From positions 1 through 64,000 of the forward strand of contig NZ_JARQWV010000001.1 in assembly GCF_029543245.1 (NCBI RefSeq): a stretch of DNA of 64,000 nucleotides, read 5' to 3'. The position numbers and the translations under genes are program-made. The number at the start of each line of letters is the position of its first letter. The stretch's first letter is position 1. Positions 8,084-15,828 of the stretch are shown here, in pieces. The DNA is from Caulobacter endophyticus (lineage in GTDB: Bacteria > Pseudomonadota > Alphaproteobacteria > Caulobacterales > Caulobacteraceae). The notes under the pieces are model-generated. The model was given only the letters and a program-made list of their open reading frames with translations. It was not told the origin of the DNA and searched no databases.

Positions 8084-9046
8084 CTATCCCGCCAGTTGCG
8101 TAAAGGTCTGCGTGCCGATCGGATAGCGCCGCCAGTCGCCGTAGTCGAAGTGCCACCACTCCTCGGGATAGACCTCGAAGCCCTGGGCGACCATGGCCTC
8201 GCGCAGCATGCCACGCAGCGCACGCTGCCTGGCCGCGCCGCCGGCGAAGTCGGCATAGGAGCGGGTCGACATCTCGTCGTAGCGGCTGGGCATGTCGACG
8301 ATCGCGCCGGTCGCGAGATCGTGCAGCGTCAGGTCGACCGCGCAGCCGCGGTTGTGGCGCGAGCCCTTGGCCGGGTCGGCGACGAAGGCGCGGCTGGCCG
8401 GCGGGGTGGCCTCCCAGAACATCCAGGTGACGAACCAGGGACGATAGGCGTCGTGGATCGTCAGGCCATAGCCCTGGGCGGCCAGGGCCCTGGCGGCGCG
8501 CCCCAGGGCTTGCGCCGCCGGGCGCTGGAGCCAGGCGGCGGGGCGCTCATAGAGCTTCAGGCCCATGAAGTTGTCGCGGCCGGCATAACGGATGTCGAGC
8601 CGGATGGCGGGATCTACCGAGGTCAGGTCGACTAGGTCCGACGGCAGGAAGTCGCCCGTTTCGATAGGCGGCGTCGCGGCCAGGGCGCGCTCGCGCAGGG
8701 CCTTTGGATTGGCGCGGACCGCGCGGCGGATGCCGGCCCGGACCTCGGCCCCGAAATCGCGGCGCGGCAGGACGGCGCCGTCCAGCCGAACGCCTCTAGC
8801 AGTCGCCTGAAGCTCGCCGCCGCCTTCGACGGCATAGTGGCCGGTGGAGAGCGGAGAGAGCCGACGCACTGGCCCGCCATGGGCGAAGACCGCCAGGCCG
8901 CCGTCGTCGGTCTCGAAGACTGTCACCGGCGTCTCGGGCGCGCCGTATTGGGCGACCAGCGAGAGGTCGGCGGCCGCCAGGGCCGCGCCGGGCGCGAGGC
9001 TCGAGGCCAGCATGCCGGCGGCGACGGTTCGACGGGTCTGCCGCAT
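8084..9046 (-). CDS. D-Ala-D-Ala dipeptidase, VanX/DdpX type (peptidase M15D)
   Basis: This 320-residue protein has an N-terminal signal with twin arginines (QTRRTVAAGM) and an Ala-rich cleavage region, so it is exported. The C-terminal two-thirds is a VanX-type zinc dipeptidase: SRHNRGCAVDL near residue 230 supplies His and Asp, and EWWHFDY near residue 295 supplies the catalytic Glu and the third ligand, His. YRPW preceding them is also typical. The family hydrolyses free D-alanyl-D-alanine, in many Gram-negatives for recycling or nutrition rather than vancomycin resistance; no vanHA genes are nearby. About 110 residues precede the catalytic part and have no motif I recognise. Confidence 0.87.
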   Translation of the reverse strand: MRQTRRTVAAGMLASSLAPGAALAAADLSLVAQYGAPETPVTVFETDDGGLAVFAHGGPVRRLSPLSTGHYAVEGGGELQATARGVRLDGAVLPRRDFGAEVRAGIRRAVRANPKALRERALAATPPIETGDFLPSDLVDLTSVDPAIRLDIRYAGRDNFMGLKLYERPAAWLQRPAAQALGRAARALAAQGYGLTIHDAYRPWFVTWMFWEATPPASRAFVADPAKGSRHNRGCAVDLTLHDLATGAIVDMPSRYDEMSTRSYADFAGGAARQRALRGMLREAMVAQGFEVYPEEWWHFDYGDWRRYPIGTQTFTQLAG

Positions 9047-9062
9047 CGTCGCCGCCCCTCGC

Positions 9063-10559
9063 CTATTTCATGGTCGGGATGACGAAGGCGCTGTCCTCGA
9101 CATCGCCTTCCGGCCAGCGGGCCGTGACCGTCTTGACCTTGGTGTAGAACTTCACGCCCTCGACGCCGTGCTGGTTGGTGTCGCCGAAGGCGCTGCGCTT
9201 CCAGCCGCCGAAGGTGTGATAGGCCACCGGCACCGGGATCGGCACGTTGATGCCGACCATGCCGACATTGACGCGGGCGGCGAACTCGCGCGCGGCGCGG
9301 CCGTTGCGGGTGAAGATCGCCACGCCGTTGCCGTACTGATGCTCGGACGGCAGGGCGATCGCCTCCTCGAAGCTTTCGGCGCGCACCATCTGCAGCACGG
9401 GGCCGAAGATCTCTTCCTGGTAGGTCTTCATGCCCTTCTTGACGCCGTCGAACAGCGAAGGGCCAATGAAGAAGCCCTTCTCGAAGCCTTGCAGGTGGAA
9501 GTCGCGGCCGTCGACCACCAGCTCGGCGCCCTCGTCGACGCCGATCTGGATGTAGTCGGCGATCTTGGCGCGGTGCTGGGCGCTGACCACGGGGCCGTAG
9601 TGGGCGGCCGCGTCGGTGGAGATGCCGACCTTCAGGGTGTCGATCTCGGCCACCAGGCGCTCGCGCAGCTCGTCGGCGGTCTTCTTGCCGACCGGCACCA
9701 CGACCGGCAGGGCCATGCAGCGCTCGCCCGCCGAGCCAAAGGCCGCGCCCGACAGGTCCTTGACCACCTGGTCGAGGTCGGCGTCGGGCAGGACGAGGCC
9801 GTGGTTCTTGGCGCCGCCCATGGCCTGGACGCGTTTCCCGTGCGCCGTGCCGGTCTGGTAGACGTAATGGGCGATGTCGGAGCTGCCGACGAAGCTGACG
9901 GCGCGGATCAGCGGGTGGGTCAGGATGGCGTCGACGGCGCTCTTGTCGCCGTGGATCACGTTGAGCACGCCTTCCGGCGCGCCCGCCTCCATCATCAATT
10001 CGGCCAGCTTGACCGGAACCGTCGGATCCTTCTCCGACGGCTTGAGGATGAAGCTGTTGCCGACCGCGATGGCGATGCCGAACATCCACATCGGGATCAT
10101 GGCCGGGAAGTTGAACGGGGTGATGCCCGCGCAGACGCCCAGGGGCTGGCGCATCGAATAGACGTCGATGCCGGGGCCGGCGCCCTCGGTATATTCGCCC
10201 TTCAGGATGTGCGGAATTCCGCAGGCGAATTCAATGACTTCCAGGCCGCGCTGAATGTCGCCCTTGCTATCGGCGATGACCTTGCCGTGCTCGGACGACA
10301 GGATCTCGGCCAGGCTCGCCATGTCGCGCTCGATCAGGCGCTTGAACTCGAACATCACCCGGGCACGGCGCTGCGGGTTGGTCGCGGCCCAACCGAGCTG
10401 GGCCTTGGCGGCGGCCTGGACGGCGGCGTCGATCTCGCCGTCGGTGGCGAACTGGACGCGGGCCTGCACCTCGCCGGTGTTGGGATTGAAGACGTCGCCG
10501 AAGCGCCCCGAGGCGCCATTGAAGGCTTGGCCGTTCACGAAATGGGCGATGTCTCGCAT
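9063..10559 (-). CDS. mmsA: Methylmalonate-semialdehyde dehydrogenase (CoA-acylating)
   Basis: This 498-residue aldehyde dehydrogenase has the features of the MmsA branch: the N-terminal HFVNGQAF, a catalytic Cys in GSAGERCMALPV near residue 285, and the NAD-binding FNFPAMIPMWM segment. It converts methylmalonate semialdehyde to propionyl-CoA (and malonate semialdehyde to acetyl-CoA) in valine and inositol catabolism. The ATG at 10559 follows GGGAG at good spacing; a start 39 bases further upstream is in frame but lacks a site. No other valine-degradation genes are adjacent in the window. A flavin reductase gene lies 89 bases upstream in the same direction. Confidence 0.92.
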   Translation of the reverse strand: MRDIAHFVNGQAFNGASGRFGDVFNPNTGEVQARVQFATDGEIDAAVQAAAKAQLGWAATNPQRRARVMFEFKRLIERDMASLAEILSSEHGKVIADSKGDIQRGLEVIEFACGIPHILKGEYTEGAGPGIDVYSMRQPLGVCAGITPFNFPAMIPMWMFGIAIAVGNSFILKPSEKDPTVPVKLAELMMEAGAPEGVLNVIHGDKSAVDAILTHPLIRAVSFVGSSDIAHYVYQTGTAHGKRVQAMGGAKNHGLVLPDADLDQVVKDLSGAAFGSAGERCMALPVVVPVGKKTADELRERLVAEIDTLKVGISTDAAAHYGPVVSAQHRAKIADYIQIGVDEGAELVVDGRDFHLQGFEKGFFIGPSLFDGVKKGMKTYQEEIFGPVLQMVRAESFEEAIALPSEHQYGNGVAIFTRNGRAAREFAARVNVGMVGINVPIPVPVAYHTFGGWKRSAFGDTNQHGVEGVKFYTKVKTVTARWPEGDVEDSAFVIPTMK

Positions 10560-10648
10560 GATGCGCTCCCTAACGCTGTTTTTCGGCGTCATTAGCATCC
10601 GAGAAACGGCGCGTATCGTGGAAAATCTATCCCCGGCCTTTCAGCCGC

Positions 10649-11173
10649 CTACTCCGCGTCGACATGCACCCGGCGGAACCGGCCTTGCAGGTAGACGAGC
10701 GGCTCGTGGTCGGGGTCGTAGCGCAGCTTGACCACCCGCCCGACATAGACCCGGTGATCGCCGGCGTCGAAGACGTGGTGGGTCTCGCATTCGAAATTGG
10801 CCATGCAGCCGGGCAGGATCGGCACGCCGGTGCGCCAGGTCTCGGTCTCGACGCCGGCGAAGCGGTCGGTGTCCTTCTGGACGAACTGTTTGGCCAGCGC
10901 CTGGTGGTCGGCGTGCAGCACGTTGACGGCGAACCGGCCGGCGGCGTCCAGCGCCGGCAGGCTGGACGACTTAAGGTCGACGCAGACCAGAGCGAGCGGC
11001 GGGTCCAGCGACACCGAGGTGAAGGAGTTGGCGGTCAGCCCGACGCGGCGGCCGTCCTGCCCCAACGTCGTGACGACGGTGACCCCCGTGGTGAAGCACC
11101 CGAAAGCGTTGCGCAGGGCGCGGGCGTCGTGCGCGCCGCCCTCCCCCAGTTCGATCGTGACAGCCTGACTCAT
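10649..11173 (-). CDS. Flavin reductase-like domain protein
   Basis: This 174-residue protein belongs to the flavin reductase-like FMN-binding split-barrel family (HpaC/DIM6 type). It shows the usual N-terminal FGCFTTGVTVVTT, the flavin-contacting LTANSFTSVSLDPPL near residues 50-65, and a C-terminal HRVYVGRVV strand. Such proteins reduce FMN or FAD with NAD(P)H and deliver it to a partner monooxygenase. No monooxygenase is encoded next to it, so its partner is unknown. Confidence 0.85.
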   Translation of the reverse strand: MSQAVTIELGEGGAHDARALRNAFGCFTTGVTVVTTLGQDGRRVGLTANSFTSVSLDPPLALVCVDLKSSSLPALDAAGRFAVNVLHADHQALAKQFVQKDTDRFAGVETETWRTGVPILPGCMANFECETHHVFDAGDHRVYVGRVVKLRYDPDHEPLVYLQGRFRRVHVDAE

Positions 11174-11300
11174 CTTCCCCTAGCAGTGCGACAAAGCCGG
11201 GCGGCGGGCAAGGCGGGATGGCGCGCGACGGGACTGGAGGAGCGAGGACGGGAGTCGTAATGAAGTTTTTGATTACTTACTGATCAATGGCGACAGGGCG

Positions 11301-12044
11301 CTACGCGGTCTTCGGGTGGCCGAGATCGATGGCTAGAGACGCGCCCGCGACGCCCCCGGCCCCATAGGCCTCCGGCGCCACCATGCGGGCCGGCCGGAGC
11401 ACGGCCCTCAGTTTCAGATCGAGCTTGTCGAGTTCTGCATCAACGACGGCCGACTTGAGAACGACAAGATCACGCCCAGCGTCGCTGTGCACCCGGTCGC
11501 GCCCGGCCTTCATCGCTGTCAGCTTGTCTGCGATGGACGCGACCATGCCCAGGGTGAACGAGGCGTTGGCCACATGTCGGTCCTTGTGCCGAAACCGTTG
11601 ATAGTCGGCGGAGGTCTTGTAGCGGCCAAGCTCGAACCGAACGGCGCCGTCGATCAGTTCGGTCAGGTAGTGCGCGACTTCAATATCCGAAGGCAGCCCG
11701 AAGAATACGTACCGAGGCTCTCCGGTCGGGCCCTTCTCGCGCCAAACCCGGCAATCACAAAAACTGGCGATGGCGACGATGCAATCGCCCAGCGGTATCC
11801 GCTTATTGTGGTGCGTCTCGTATTCGCGCCGCTCACACAGCGTATCGCGGAGTTCAACGTCGGTGAGGGAAAGGTCGTATCGATCGAGCAGTTCGGCGAC
11901 CTTCGCGGCGGCCGACATGGCTTCGGCTTTGGTGCAGCCATTGTCCGTGGTCTTGGCTCGGAGCCCCGCGATGCGCGCCCTGAGCTTTTCAAGGTCTGCC
12001 AGATGTTCGTTCACGGCCGCGCCCCGAAAGTGTCTCAGCGCCAA
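11301..12044 (-). CDS. DUF2786 domain protein
   Basis: This protein of about 237-247 residues opens with the DUF2786 signature: a helix with LEKLRARIAGLRAKT, then NGCTKAEAMSAAAKVAELLDRY. The following region (FCDCRVWREKG through VVDAELDKLDL) resembles the second domain that often accompanies DUF2786 in phage and plasmid proteins. Function is unknown. Two starts are possible: TTG at 12044 and GTG at 12014, neither with a strong ribosome-binding site. Its GC content is visibly lower than that of its neighbours, as are the 120 bases after its stop, so horizontal acquisition is plausible. No integrase or phage structural gene is adjacent. Confidence 0.7.
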   Translation of the reverse strand: MALRHFRGAAVNEHLADLEKLRARIAGLRAKTTDNGCTKAEAMSAAAKVAELLDRYDLSLTDVELRDTLCERREYETHHNKRIPLGDCIVAIASFCDCRVWREKGPTGEPRYVFFGLPSDIEVAHYLTELIDGAVRFELGRYKTSADYQRFRHKDRHVANASFTLGMVASIADKLTAMKAGRDRVHSDAGRDLVVLKSAVVDAELDKLDLKLRAVLRPARMVAPEAYGAGGVAGASLAIDLGHPKTA

Positions 12045-12144
12045 CCCGCCAAGTTCGCCTGCCCCGCCTTCTAGGCGAAGTCCCAGGCTGATCCCAGCAC
12101 ATCGAAGGGCCCAAGATCGAGCCTCCGCTTATATCAGAGGCCGG

Positions 12145-12179
12145 CTTCCGCTCATCCGAAGCATGCGAATGAGCGGAAG
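12145..12179 (-). terminator. 11-bp hairpin after the SDR gene
   Basis: CTTCCGCTCAT (12145-12155) pairs perfectly with 12169-12179 around a 13-base loop, 12 bases past the SDR stop codon. It is probably a transcript end or stabiliser for the SDR mRNA; no U run follows. Confidence 0.5.
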
Positions 12180-12190
12180 GCCCTCACCGG

Positions 12191-12946
12191 CTAGACCTGA
12201 GCCACGCCGCCGTCGATGGCGAAGTCGGAGCCGGCCATGAACGAGGAGTCGTCCGAGGCCAGGAAGAGCACGGCCTTGGCGATCTCTTCCGGCGCGCCGA
12301 CGCGGCCGATCGGGGTCTGGCTGGCCATGTAGTCGAGGAGGCCCTGCTGCTGGGCGGGATCCGAGCCGGCCAGTTCGACCAGGCCGGGCGTCTTGATCGG
12401 GCCGGGGCTGACCACGTTGACGCGGATGCCGCGGTCCTTGAGGTCCAGCGTCCAGCTGCGGGCCAGGTTGCGCACCGCGGCCTTCGAGGCGCTGTAGACG
12501 CTGAACGCTGCGGTGCCGGTGGTGGCCGTGGTCGATCCCGACAGGATCACGCTGGCCCCGTCGCGCAGCAGCGGCAGCGCCTTCTGCACGGTGAAGATCA
12601 CGCCCTTCACGTTGCGGCCGAAGATGTCTTCGTAGTGCTCCTCGGTGATCGCGCCCAAGGGCAGCATGTCGCCGCCGCCGGCGTTGGCGAACAGGGCGTC
12701 GATCTGGGCGTGGCGCTGCTGCACGGCGTCGTAGAGGCGGTCGATGTCGGCCAGCTTGGACATGTCGGCCTGGACGCCCACCGTCTTGCCGCCGATCGAC
12801 TTGACCGCCGCGTCCAGCTCGGCCTGGCGGCGGCCGGTGATGAACACGCTCGCGCCTTCGGCCGCGAATGCGCGGGCCGTGGCCAGGCCGATGCCGCTGG
12901 TGCCGCCGGTGACCACCACCACCTTGTTGTCGAACTTGCCGCTCAT
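12191..12946 (-). CDS. Short-chain dehydrogenase/reductase
   Basis: This 251-residue classical SDR has the NAD(P)-binding TGGTSGIG at residues 13-20, NAG near 90, and the catalytic pair in YSASK (Tyr about 151, Lys about 155) with an upstream Ser in LSGSTT. The C-terminal SFMAGSDFAIDGG is typical of the family. Substrate cannot be predicted. The ATG at 12946 follows AAGGAG; the longer open frame upstream runs into the LysR promoter and gene. It is divergent from the LysR regulator at 13066, with 119 bases between the starts, which suggests that the regulator controls it. Confidence 0.88.
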   Translation of the reverse strand: MSGKFDNKVVVVTGGTSGIGLATARAFAAEGASVFITGRRQAELDAAVKSIGGKTVGVQADMSKLADIDRLYDAVQQRHAQIDALFANAGGGDMLPLGAITEEHYEDIFGRNVKGVIFTVQKALPLLRDGASVILSGSTTATTGTAAFSVYSASKAAVRNLARSWTLDLKDRGIRVNVVSPGPIKTPGLVELAGSDPAQQQGLLDYMASQTPIGRVGAPEEIAKAVLFLASDDSSFMAGSDFAIDGGVAQV

Positions 12947-13043
12947 CTGAACTCTCCTTGGCTTGTGCGGCGAACCGTTCGCCGTGGACAAAGAGATGCA
13001 TCTGGAACGATCTGGCCGGTAGCCGGGCAATGTGGCATTCAGT

Positions 13044-13059
13044 GTCTCGATTATGAGAC
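13044..13059. promoter_or_regulatory. Candidate LysR-type operator
   Basis: GTCTCGATTATGAGAC is a perfect 5-bp dyad around an AT-rich centre, 6 bases before the LysR start and 97 bases before the SDR start. Dyads containing an AT-rich core of this kind are typical LysR binding and autoregulatory sites. Confidence 0.6.
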
Positions 13060-13065
13060 GATGAC

Positions 13066-13968
13066 ATGCCCGACCTGAACGACTATCTGCTCTATGCCGA
13101 GGTGGTGGCCCATGGCGGCTTCGCGCCGGCCGGCCGCGCCCTGCGCCAGCCAAAGTCGACCCTGAGCCGCCGGATCGCCCAGCTGGAGGCCCGCCTTGGC
13201 GTGCGGCTGATCGAGCGCACCACGCGCCGGTTTCGGGTGACCGAGGTCGGTCAGGCCTTCTACGAACGCTGCAGGATCGTGGCCCTCGATGTCGAGCAGG
13301 CCAATGCCGTCGCCGCCGAGGCCAAGAGCGAGCCGCAAGGCCTGATCCGCTTCAGCTGCCCCACGGGCCTGGTCGAGACCCTGTCGGCGAGTTTGCCACG
13401 GTTCCTGGCGCGGTTTCCCAAGGTGCGGTTGCAGGTGATCGCGGTCGATCGCGCGGTGGACCTGATCGAGGAGCGGATCGACGTCGCCCTGCGCGTGCGC
13501 ACCGTGCTGACGACCGACGCGGCGCTGACCATGCGCACCCTGGGCCGCTCGCGCCGAATTCTGGTGACCGGGCCTCAACTCGCCGCTCGCTGCGCCGATC
13601 TGACGATCGACCAATTGGCCGGCCTGCCCACCCTCAGCCCTACCGACCAGTCGGGCGAGCTGACCTGGGACCTGCTGGGGCCGGACGGCGCGACCTGCGC
13701 GATCCGCCACGAGCCGCGCATGGCCTGCGGCGACTTCCTGGCGCTGCGCGACGCCGCGGCCGCCAATATCGGCGTCGCCTTCCTGCCCGACCATGTCTGC
13801 AAGGCCGACCTCGTGACCGGTCGCCTGGTTCAGGTCTTTCCGGAATGGCGCTCGGAGGACGGGATCGTCCATATCGTCTTCACCACCCGGCGCGGCCTCC
13901 CGCCGGCCGTGCGAGCGTTCATCGATCACCTGGCCGCGGTGTTCAGCCAGGATCGGCCGACACAGTAG
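13066..13968 (+). CDS. LysR-family transcriptional regulator
   Basis: This 300-residue regulator has an N-terminal winged helix-turn-helix (residues about 1-60, with AGRALRQPKSTLSRRIAQLE and RLIERTTRRFRVTEVG) and a C-terminal periplasmic-binding-protein-like effector domain from about residue 90. LysR proteins usually bind a small inducer and act on a divergent target. Here the divergent gene is the SDR at 12191-12946, and the dyad at 13044-13059 is the likely binding site. The inducer is unknown. Confidence 0.9.
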   Translation: MPDLNDYLLYAEVVAHGGFAPAGRALRQPKSTLSRRIAQLEARLGVRLIERTTRRFRVTEVGQAFYERCRIVALDVEQANAVAAEAKSEPQGLIRFSCPTGLVETLSASLPRFLARFPKVRLQVIAVDRAVDLIEERIDVALRVRTVLTTDAALTMRTLGRSRRILVTGPQLAARCADLTIDQLAGLPTLSPTDQSGELTWDLLGPDGATCAIRHEPRMACGDFLALRDAAAANIGVAFLPDHVCKADLVTGRLVQVFPEWRSEDGIVHIVFTTRRGLPPAVRAFIDHLAAVFSQDRPTQ

Positions 13969-13979
13969 ATCAGGCGCGC

Positions 13980-14897
13980 CTACGCCCCCTCGACCAGCAC
14001 CCCCGGCCGCGCCGCGTCCAGGCCGAAGGTCACCGGCAGGTGGCGCACGTGCGGGGTCTGGAGGTTCAGGACCTTGGCGCCGCGGGCGATGGCCAGCTTT
14101 CCAAGCGCGGTGGGGCCGAAACCGGCCTGGACCTTGGGGTTGGCGCCCAGCCGACGGCGCAGCACGCCGTTGGCGTAGATGACGTTGGCGCGCATCAGGG
14201 CCGGCGGGGTCATGAACTCGATCGAGATCGAGACATTGAGCATCGGCCCGTTCTCGATCCGGTGCGGGGCGTTCTGCTTCCAGGTGACCATGGTCCCGGG
14301 CGTCAGCTCGACGGCCTGGGCGCCGGCGTCCCAGGCGGGATCGAAGGCGAACTGCTCGGCGGTCTCGCGCAGCACGATCTTCTCCAGCGCCAGCTCGCCC
14401 ACATAGGGGTCGGCCACGGGATAGACCCAGACCTTCTTCACGCCGCGCACCTGCCACAGCGACACCAGCGGCACGTCGAGATGGTAGAAGACCTGGGCGT
14501 TGGCGCTGCTGATCAGCATGCCAAGATCACGCTTGAAGGTCTTCAGGCCCGGAACCTTGCTTTCCTTCTCGGCGAAGATCTCGTCGCACAGGGCGGCGTA
14601 TTCGGGAACGTGGTCGTTGGTGTGGCGCAGGTTCAGCCAGATGCGGCCGGCCTTGGCGGCCTCCAGCAGCTGGTCGCCCGACAGATTGCCGGCCGAGCCC
14701 TTGCGCCAGGTGGTCCAGGCCTTGGGATCCTCGCCCATGGTGAAGACGCCCAGAAGCTCGCGCGGATAGCGGTCGAGCAACCGCGCCAGGCCCTCGTCGT
14801 CGAACATCGGCCGCTCGTGCAGGCCGTGCTTGAAGACCAGGTTCTCCTTGCCGAAGGCCTTGGCCTTTTCGGGGGTCCAGTCGTGGATGATGGTCAT
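13980..14897 (-). CDS. Cupin-8/JmjC-like protein, possible Fe(II)-dependent oxygenase
   Basis: This 305-residue protein has a double-stranded beta-helix pattern. FYHLDVPLVSLWQVRGVKKVWVYP (near residues 138-161) gives an HxD pair and a Lys after the strand, and NAPHRIENG near residue 220 gives a second His. This HxD...H triad resembles JmjC/cupin-8 iron- and 2-oxoglutarate-dependent hydroxylases, although it could be a non-enzymatic cupin. It is the last gene of a three-gene run (GNAT, GT2, this gene), 10 bases after the GT2 stop, so it probably modifies the same surface molecule. I do not recognise a named homologue. Confidence 0.6.
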   Translation of the reverse strand: MTIIHDWTPEKAKAFGKENLVFKHGLHERPMFDDEGLARLLDRYPRELLGVFTMGEDPKAWTTWRKGSAGNLSGDQLLEAAKAGRIWLNLRHTNDHVPEYAALCDEIFAEKESKVPGLKTFKRDLGMLISSANAQVFYHLDVPLVSLWQVRGVKKVWVYPVADPYVGELALEKIVLRETAEQFAFDPAWDAGAQAVELTPGTMVTWKQNAPHRIENGPMLNVSISIEFMTPPALMRANVIYANGVLRRRLGANPKVQAGFGPTALGKLAIARGAKVLNLQTPHVRHLPVTFGLDAARPGVLVEGA

Positions 14898-14907
14898 GCC
14901 GCCAGCC

Positions 14908-15828
14908 TCACGCCGTGTGTCCGTAGAAATGGATCTTGAAGGGACCCCACCACAGGGTCTTGCCCAGGCCCCGCGCGGCGCGGTCGAGCCATTCGGCCCG
15001 GTCGCCGGAGCGGGTCAGCCACTTGAAGCCGGCCACGGCGCCGAACAGCGCGGCCTGGACCACGCCGACGGCCATCCAGCGGGCCACCCCGACCCGATCC
15101 GGCGGCACGGCGGCGGCGCAGTGGGCCGAGGGGCCCTGGCCGTAGGCGAAGGCGCGACGGATCGTGTAGTCGAGGGTCAGGCGGTCGGGCACGGGGTCTT
15201 CCCAGACCCAGGCGGCCGGCTCCCAGGCGAAGACCGCGCCGGCGGCCCGCATGTGGCCAAACAGCATGTCGTCCTCGCCGCCGATGTGGTTGCGCTCGGC
15301 CGCGAAGGGCGCGACCGGGTCGGGCAGGCTCGAGCGTTTCAGCAGGCTGTCGCCGCAGCCGTAATAGTGGTCGATGACGCCGGCCTGCTCAGGACCGATG
15401 CGCGAGAAGAACCGCTCGAGATAGTCGCGGTGCTCGGTGACGGCTTCCGGCGCGCGGGCGCGGACCGGGCCGAACACGACGTCGGCGGCGTAACGCTCCT
15501 GGGCGGCCAGCAGGGCGGCCAGCCAGCCGGCGGGCGCCTCCTCGTCGTCGTCGAGGAAGGCGACGAAATCGCCCGAGGCCTTGGCCATGCCGGCGTTGCG
15601 GGCGTTGGCGACCCCGGCGCGGGGCTCGTGCACGTAGTGGACGGGGAACGGCGCCTCGGCCGCCAGAGCCTGGGCCACATCCTGGGCGGACGGGGCCTGG
15701 TCGTTGTCGACGATCACGAGTTCCAGTTCGGAATGATCCACGCCAGCCTGGGCCAGGACCGAGCGAGCCGCGACGGCCAGGCCGCCGAGCCGACGCTGGG
15801 TCGGGATCATGATCGTCACGCGGGCCAT
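14908..15828 (-). CDS. Family 2 glycosyltransferase
   Basis: This 306-residue protein has the GT-A fold of GT2 enzymes: MIPTQRRLGGL at the N terminus, VIVDNDQ near residue 40, the acceptor-region RAGVANARNAGM near 72, and a metal-binding triple Asp in FLDDDEEAPAGW near residue 92. EDDMLFGHM later supplies the catalytic acidic residues. It would transfer a sugar from a nucleotide donor to a glycan or lipid acceptor on the cytoplasmic face. A hydrophobic segment near residue 255 may tether it to the membrane. Its ATG overlaps the stop of the GNAT gene by one base, indicating coupling. Confidence 0.85.
   Translation of the reverse strand: MARVTIMIPTQRRLGGLAVAARSVLAQAGVDHSELELVIVDNDQAPSAQDVAQALAAEAPFPVHYVHEPRAGVANARNAGMAKASGDFVAFLDDDEEAPAGWLAALLAAQERYAADVVFGPVRARAPEAVTEHRDYLERFFSRIGPEQAGVIDHYYGCGDSLLKRSSLPDPVAPFAAERNHIGGEDDMLFGHMRAAGAVFAWEPAAWVWEDPVPDRLTLDYTIRRAFAYGQGPSAHCAAAVPPDRVGVARWMAVGVVQAALFGAVAGFKWLTRSGDRAEWLDRAARGLGKTLWWGPFKIHFYGHTA

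Noticed and set aside
8084..9046. Vancomycin resistance locus
   Set aside because: VanX-type dipeptidases are common in Gram-negatives, and no vanA/vanH-type ligase or dehydrogenase is adjacent.
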